A stretch of 24,356 nt of DNA, taken from NCBI GenBank assembly GCA_036897625.1, contig JAYMTA010000770.1, positions 1 to 24,356 on the forward strand, written 5' to 3'. Position 1 is the first letter of the stretch. Each line of letters opens with the position of its first letter. The position numbers were made by a program, and so were the translations under genes. The notes beneath the pieces were generated by a model that was not told the origin of the DNA, searched no databases, and was given only the letters and a program-made list of their open reading frames with translations. Shown here one piece after another: positions 18,861-24,356 of the stretch. The DNA comes from Pelargonium cotyledonis. Lineage: Eukaryota > Streptophyta > Magnoliopsida > Geraniales > Geraniaceae.

Positions 18861-19616
18861 TTACGAGTCACTCTCTGTATCGTCGTCGTGAAAGCCTATC
18901 TTGTCCAAAAATAATCGATTCGCAAGTTCTTGTTTTGACCCAATTTTACATTTTCAAATTGATTCAACTTCGCTACCATTTTCAGCGCTTCAACAACAAC
19001 CATTGTTGTCGCTTCGAATCAGCTGGAGAAGACGAGGGTTTTGCTCCCGTGTTCATGAATTTGGAGGATTCTCCTGCCTTTCAATCCGTGAGTTCCATCG
19101 TTTCTCTTTCGAATTTGTCTTTCTGTTTGGTTGCCGAGGAAATAGGTCGTAAATTGAAGGAACTAAATTGTCTAATACTAATGAAATTCAACCTTAGGGT
19201 TTGGGTTTTACTTGTTAATTTGCTTTGTTCGGGGTTTAGAGTTGAGATCCGAGCTTGGTTCTATGTAGTTTCTGGAATTCAGGGTTTAATTACGATTGTA
19301 TTGAGGTAATTGGATTCATAGTAATGAAATTCGACTTTAGGGTTAGGAAATGTGTTAAATTGCTCTATTCTTGGGGGTTTGGCTAAAATTCGAAATTGCT
19401 TCTTTGTAATTTCTGGAATTCATTGATTAATTTTGTTTTGTATTGAGGTGATAGTAACGAAATTCAACTTTAGGTTTAGGGTTTTATGTGTTGAATTGAT
19501 CTGTTCTTGGGGGTTTGGTTAAGATCAGAGCTCGATTCTTTGTAATTTCTGGAATTCATGGATTAATTTTGTTTTGCATTGTAGTTATTGTGTGCTAGAA
19601 AGTGACATTGGTGACG
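18861..19616 (+). promoter_or_regulatory. 5' UTR and leader intron of the small membrane-protein gene
   Basis: Sequence before the ATG at 19617 is leader-like: pyrimidine-rich and without long AT runs from about 18870. A strong donor CAATCC|GTGAGT at 19087/19088 and an acceptor TTTGCATTGTAG ending at 19584 define a likely 497-base leader intron, leaving a 32-base exon piece before the ATG. The open frames at 18901-19152 and 18935-19309 run across this donor and resemble no protein. The leader intron is an inference from splice signals; a transcript would settle it. Confidence 0.5.
19180..19584 (+). repeat. Three tandem ~133 bp repeats forming the leader intron
   Basis: The copies begin at about 19180, 19320 and 19453. 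Each starts TAA[T/C]GAAATTC.AC.TTAGG, continues with GGGGTTT..., TTCT.TGTA.TTTCTGGAATTCA and ATTAATTTTGTTTTG, and ends GTATTGAGGTGATAG or GCATTGTAG. Copies 2 and 3 are most alike, so copy 1 is older or was duplicated earlier. The third copy carries the predicted acceptor (AG at 19583-19584). Confidence 0.85.
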
Positions 19617-21205
19617 ATGTCGAGGCCATTGTTACTCGTTTTTCTGCTGATTGTTCTCATTATTACTTCTCAATTTGAGTGGAAGCAACAGCTGGTTGTT
19701 GACGTTGACCCCAACCCTGGTATTTCCCACAAACAACAGGAAATATCTAAGAGAGAAGAAGCTGTGAAAGACAAGGTAACAAGTTTGAATTTCGAGAAAA
19801 TATATAAATGTGTTTTTGACATTGTAAATCGTATAGGCTTGTTATGTTGGGTATGTGTCTTTGTGTTCGTTTAAACGGTAACTTGATGTTGAACCTCAGA
19901 AGAAGTAAGTTGGTTTTTAAAAAATGCTATTTTGATGGTAGGATATATAGTCTCATGCGCTTATTATTTGACAAGCAAAATGTAATTGTTGAATGGTCAG
20001 CATGCGTTTCAACGAGTGCGATAAATTGACATGGAAATGGCTGATCTGTAGTGTAAAGCACTGAATATGATTCAAAACAAATACATGCATGAATTACCTA
20101 CAATACCCCTAAGATAAGTTAGTTAATATCCCTTGAGTTTGTTACAAGTTCACAATAGGGCACAAGAGGGAAAGTCCAGTCTATTCTAACTTGTCCTTAA
20201 TCTCGACAAAAATGGAAAAGTGGACACTCATATTGGGACGGAGAAAGTGTTTAGTTTATTCATTAAGTAATCTTGGATAAGTCCAAACAATGTTTAACTT
20301 TCAACCATTGATATATTTTGCTGAGACTTACCCTTATGTTGTGGATACTATCTCCTTTTTCTCTTCTCCGTGTAATGTTCTCTATGCAAAATTATGGAGA
20401 AGGTTTCACACATAAATGGCCTTCCTTAGACCCCACTATGCAAAATTATGGAGAAGGTTTCACACATAAATGGCCTTCCTTAGACCCCACTATGGTGGGA
20501 GCCCCGTGCATTAGGCTTCCCACTACTACTTGTCTTCGTGCTGAATTTTAGTTCTTAATGTTCATTAACGATGTTGACAGACTTCTTGTCTGCTGGGTTG
20601 CTCTTTTCTTGAACTTACTGTACACAAACTCTTTTGGGCCTTTTTTAGTGGAAAGAAAATTAGATTCACATAATGCTATTGATGTACTGTATTCATGTAG
20701 GGTGTGTTTTGTCAAAGCCCTTCTTAACAAGTTTTGGTTATGGTAACGTTGTGAAGTGAATTCTCTAACCCAAGTTTAGATAAAAACCAATATGACATGT
20801 TGAGTAATGAGTAACTCTTCCTTTCAAAAGTTAGCTACCGAAAGTACTCAATCAATGGATGGATCTTGTTTTCCATTATCTTTTTCTTTTTTTGTTGAAG
20901 ACCGATTCGTGGATTGAGTATAGCAATTTTCAGCTCATGTTATCATTTCTCTTGTCGTCTATGGTTTGATCTGATAATCAATAATCTTTCTTGTGCCTGA
21001 ATAAATACCATGAATTGGTCTCTGATTAACTTGCATGTTGCAGATCATCTTATCTCAAGAAAGGAACATTCACAAACTTAACGAGCTTGTGCGGAGCCTT
21101 CAGGAACAGTTGCAACACTGTCAGAGCAGCAGTGGCAGGACCAACAGCACCGCAAGCCGGTTGTCTGAGCCAGAGCAACTGTATTCTTCTGTAAGGGCCA
21201 GTTAG
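19617..21205 (+). CDS. Small single-pass membrane protein with C-terminal coiled coil
   Basis: The exons are 19617-19775 and 21044-21205, joined in phase 0 (donor AAG|GTAACA, acceptor TTGCAG|ATC), giving 106 residues. Residues 1-~20 (MSRPLLLVFLLIVLIITSQF) form a signal anchor. A conserved-looking EWKQQLVVDVDPNPGIS follows. Next is a charged helix that continues across the intron (KQQEISKREEAVKDK | IILSQERNIHKLNELVRSLQ) with heptad spacing of Leu/Ile, so a coiled coil is likely. The tail is Ser-rich. This resembles a small plant-specific 'transmembrane protein' of unknown role that I recall from other dicots; I can give no function. The ATG at 19617 is chosen over the in-frame GTG at 19602 because the hydrophobic segment follows it directly. 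The codons at 21191-21196 (GTAAGG) look like a donor, but the stop follows in frame. Confidence 0.75.
20382..20489 (+). repeat. Perfect 54 bp tandem duplication
   Basis: Two identical 54-base copies (20382-20435 and 20436-20489), each beginning CTATGCAAAATTATGGAGAA and ending TTAGACCCCA; a third partial start (CTATG) follows at 20490. The lack of mismatches suggests a recent event. Confidence 0.95.
20436..20548 (-). mobile_element. SINE-like remnant (Au/TS-type body), minus strand
   Basis: Read on the minus strand the sequence has the order GCACGGGGCTCCCACCATAG then TGGGGTCTAAGGAAGGCC. This resembles the conserved body of the widespread plant Au/TS-type SINEs (GTGCACGAAGCTCCCGCCAT... GGGGTC.GGGGAAGG), which I recall from the family. 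The tRNA-like head and the tail were not recognised, so this is a fragment. The tandem duplication at 20382-20489 overlaps its 3' side. Family assignment is tentative. Confidence 0.4.
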
Positions 21206-24120
21206 GCCTCACCTTTAACCTTGTAAAATACAGACATATATGTATATATATTAATTTTTGTTTTCCTTTAAATATACTTCTACTGGACCTGCAAGCAATG
21301 CATAATCAAAGCATTTTTTAGGAGGAAGGTTTTGCCTTGGGGGGATTTTCCCAAGCTATCTAGCCTTATATGACTTGTATTGATGTATATAATTGATATA
21401 TATTGCTTTGAAATTTAATTGATTTGCTGATAGTGATTAGATGTACTCCCCTCTGTCAAGACACATGATACATACATATATATATATGTATGTATATACA
21501 TACATATATATAATAGGTGAAATGCAACAGTATTCAACACCAAACTCAGACAATTCAATTCAGTTCAAATCATATCATATCTGTGTATGTATTGATGTAT
21601 GTGTTGTAAATATGTTGGAATTTCAGTTCAGATGAGTTATTTGCTCACCCATATATGTAATGCTGTTGTTTCAACGGTTGGATTTTAATTTTTATTGATT
21701 CCTCGTTGCATGTGCTCGCACGTTCATCAATAACTCTTTTACTGAGACTCGATACAATCGTTATTACATTTTTTTTTAGATATGTATATGTATTTGAACA
21801 CCGACTTTTATCGGTTATATATACTAATAGATTATTTTATCAAATTTTGTATAATAGGACATGAATGGAGTTGACAACATTTTATACCTTATATATACAT
21901 AAATACCAACATATCTACATGTGTGTGTATATATTGCTGTTACTCTTAAAATCATATATGCAATAAAAACCAAAGCATCAAAAGTACTTGAACTGATGGG
22001 TGATGCAACATAAAATTATCATTCCAACCCATATATACAATATGCAACAAAAAGTTACTGCACAGTGACATGATATTTATAATCAATTAAATAATGTTTC
22101 TCTATATCAATTACTTTATTTTATATACTTGGTGGCCATCATAAATATTTTTACTTTACTATATATTCAATTATTTTTTTGTAGTAAATTTATCCACATA
22201 TATATTTACTACTACTATTATATATATTACCTAACCTATTTTTATGTCCTCCTTTAATATTTTTAGCTGAAAACAGATAAATACTCATCACACTCACATT
22301 AATTATAGTCTTCTATTTATTTTTTTTATCCCCCAAAATTTAATAGCAAAATAAATAAGTTAGCGGTTATTTTATATATACCAAAGATGTAATTAAATAT
22401 GGTGTTATTGGTAGCTTATTTTGCAGCCAATTAATTTTATTTTTGTTGGCACTATAATTCTAGGTGTGGCAGTTAATTAATTGGTGCAGAGAAGTTAAAA
22501 TAGGTAAATAAATGGAATGAAAATTTGGTGCTCAGTTAGTAATTTGAGTAATTGGTAGTTATTGTGAGGAATGGAAATAGGCACCATTTAATTTAAATTT
22601 AATGTGAATTTAATCCCCATCACTTTAGTTGATAATACAGCAGAAAATGTACAGCATATAAAGGCCTTTAGCTTTAATAATTAGTAAAAGAAATAATATA
22701 AAGTAGTTGCTTTTTTTAAAAATCTCTTAATTCATAGTTTAAAATATGTTATTAGCAACATACTATCAACCATATGTACAATATTTTTGAAATAATACAT
22801 TATCAAATCATATATAATATCACAACTTGTAATTAATCAACCATATATATATTTTGCTTGTATTGTGAGGACATTATTAATTATTTATTGGTGAATTTAC
22901 AAGCATCCACCTATAAAAGAAGAACATGAAATGATGCCCAAGTGATGAATATTAAATTGTGCAACAATATTTTATAAGTTGCAATAATAGGTAGGTAAGT
23001 AACATTGAAACTTGTCAAGATTTTGGAGGTCTATGTATGAATTAACTACCCACTTAATTCACAACTCTCAAATCCAAGTAACTACCTACCTAGCTACTCT
23101 ATTTTCACCTCTCAACTATAAATATCAGTATATTGGTTCCATGCATCTACGTTAAGATTTTGTCAGTAATATCAAAATGCATGTAAATTTGATAGGAAGC
23201 GTTTTGCCGCCCTTGTGGTTATATCCAGCTCGAATGAGAATTAATTTAGATGTGCTAGAACAACTTAAAAGCGTTAATTGCAAATTTACGGGTCCACTCA
23301 AGAATCTCATGGTGTAGAAAAAAAAATTGCATGTAGATTTTGATATAACAATAAGTTAGTGTTGGTGGTCAAGGTGTACATTCATTTGTTGATAGTTGTT
23401 GGTCATTGTGCATGCAAATGTCGATATACTTTTAACCATTCATCGGAGCAAAAATAGATAACAATAGACTTATAAACATTTACTAACAGTTATATGTACG
23501 TAGTTTTACATGTGTGTTGGGTTTTCGTTTCAATCCCCACAATTACAACGTGTATAGATGACGTCAACAATTGTTTTTCACCCTACAAAACGATCAGGCT
23601 AACTTTAAAAGATGATTGATACATATATACGCTAAACCCATGTGTTTTCTCATGTAGTTATTGGTCCTTTATCACAATTAAATTGTCATGATTCATAACA
23701 TGGAAGATATAAATTTGAAATAACCCGTGGAAAAGTCTCTAAAAGCACTAAAATTAGCCTTTTAAAAACAAGAAATCAAATGAAAAAATCAAACTTCACT
23801 TCAACTATTTTCAGCTACGTAAGGAAAAAAAAATTATTGTCATTAGGAATTTGAAAAATGTATTGTAAAATAAATAGAAAAACGATTTTAATTTGATTCA
23901 TGTGCGATTGTGCATTTGTTATTCCAGATATATAATAATAATAATAAATTATTAACAAAAGAATGTTTAGTCAAATTTAAGAGTTAGATCAAACGTCACG
24001 TCAACTCACACGATGAAAAATATTCATATATGAGTTATATCAACCAATCTGCCTCCAAGTATCACTACTATGTCATGCTACTATTTGGTAGGTTATACAA
24101 TTTTTCTTTATTCAAAGGAA
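21206..24120. other. Long AT-rich intergenic region, no gene seen
   Basis: About 2.9 kb downstream of the small membrane-protein gene. It contains runs of TATA/CATATA, a palindromic ATACATACATATATAT... block at about 21467-21512, and many A/T homopolymers. The only open frame listed (21441-21635) is compositional. A fragment near 23180-23270 can be read LIGSVLPPLWLYPARMRINL, but without supporting context. No RNA gene was found. Confidence 0.55.
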
Positions 24121-24356
24121 AAAAGTCCATTTTAGTCCCTGACTTATCCAATTCGTGCCGTTTTAGTCCCTGACCTTTAAAACGTGCCGTTGTAGTCTTA
24201 ACATTAGACGAAAGTGCCAATTTAGTCCAAAGATTTCCAAAAACGAACCCCGTAAGAACGTTCCGTCAAATTCGATGACGGAACCGATAAAATCTCATTA
24301 AAAAATTATTTTTAATCCAAATTTGCTGACGTGGCGATGATTAATAATATTTTAGT
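24121..24356. mobile_element. Edge of a probable DNA transposon with repeated sub-terminal motifs
   Basis: From about 24121 the motif TTTAGTCC(CTGAC) recurs with spacing near 30 bases: TTTTAGTCCCTGACTTATCC, TTTTAGTCCCTGACCTTTAA, then weaker copies GTAGTCTTAACATTAGACG and TTTAGTCCAAAG. These alternate with GTGCCGTT/GTGCCAATT. Such repeated sub-terminal motifs are typical of plant DNA transposon ends (several superfamilies). The other end, coding part and target-site duplication lie outside the window, so no superfamily can be assigned. Confidence 0.5.

Larger units (their letters stand above)
19776..21043 (+). other. Long coding intron of the small membrane-protein gene
   Basis: A 1268-base intron. 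The open frames at 19844-20029, 20318-20551 and 20558-20746 inside it resemble no protein. It holds a SINE-like remnant and a 54 bp tandem duplication (20382-20548). Confidence 0.65.

Noticed and set aside
18901..19309. Two overlapping plus-strand open frames before the small membrane-protein gene
   Set aside because: They run through a strong splice donor at 19088 into repeat-built intron sequence and resemble no protein; better explained as 5' UTR and intron.
19180..19584. CRISPR-like array
   Set aside because: The units are ~133 bp, directly adjacent and similar along their whole length, without unique spacers; this is a plant tandem repeat in an intron.
21441..21635. Open frame in the AT-rich 3' region
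   Set aside because: It is made of a CATATA/TATA microsatellite and has no likeness to protein.

Overview
This window is nuclear DNA of a flowering plant, most likely a eudicot. The evidence is AT-rich intergenic DNA, short coding exons split by GT-AG introns, a nucleus-encoded photosystem I subunit, a plant-type nitrilase, a NAC transcription factor, a plant L1-type LINE and a nuclear tRNA-Gln gene. A woody rosid is possible, but I cannot name the species. There are no operons. Each gene is a separate transcription unit and the genes share no evident pathway.

Layout, left to right. 3-401 (+) is the 3' end of an uncharacterised gene ending in one membrane segment. 402-2958 is intergenic; it holds two diverged copies of a ~200 bp promoter-like segment (711-911 and 2506-2716), a possible broken exon (1522-1688) and a long GA tract that becomes the leader of the next gene. 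2959-3840 (+) is psaO (photosystem I subunit O; three exons, complete). Its second intron carries a tRNA-Gln(CTG) gene on the opposite strand (3621-3692). 4408-5006 is a short non-LTR-type insertion with 26 bp target-site duplications. 5358-6067 (+) is a small three-exon gene of unknown function. 6421-8996 (-) is a complete five-exon nitrilase of the NIT4 type (cyanide/beta-cyanoalanine metabolism). 8997-10726 is the shared upstream region between NIT4 and the next, divergent gene. 10727-12855 (+) is a membrane-tethered NAC transcription factor (four exons).

13081-13437 holds two exon-like pieces of an unidentified gene. 13581-18275 is a decayed L1-type LINE with endonuclease, reverse transcriptase, zinc-finger and RNase H regions, flanked by a 15 bp target-site duplication and lacking a recognisable ORF1. 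19617-21205 (+) encodes a small single-pass membrane/coiled-coil protein; its inferred 5'-UTR intron is made largely of three ~133 bp tandem repeats. 20382-20548 (inside its coding intron) is a SINE-like remnant with a perfect 54 bp tandem duplication. From 21206 to the end the DNA is AT-rich with no gene seen; the last ~230 bases look like the end of a DNA transposon with repeated sub-terminal motifs.

Exon boundaries were chosen by GT-AG sites, phase continuity and family resemblance. For psaO, NIT4 and NAC every junction keeps frame and reproduces family motifs, so those models are firm. I see no novel defence-like or multi-gene system. The points most worth following up are the antisense tRNA inside psaO, the orphan copy of the psaO upstream region, the intron built of tandem repeats, and the two non-LTR insertions.
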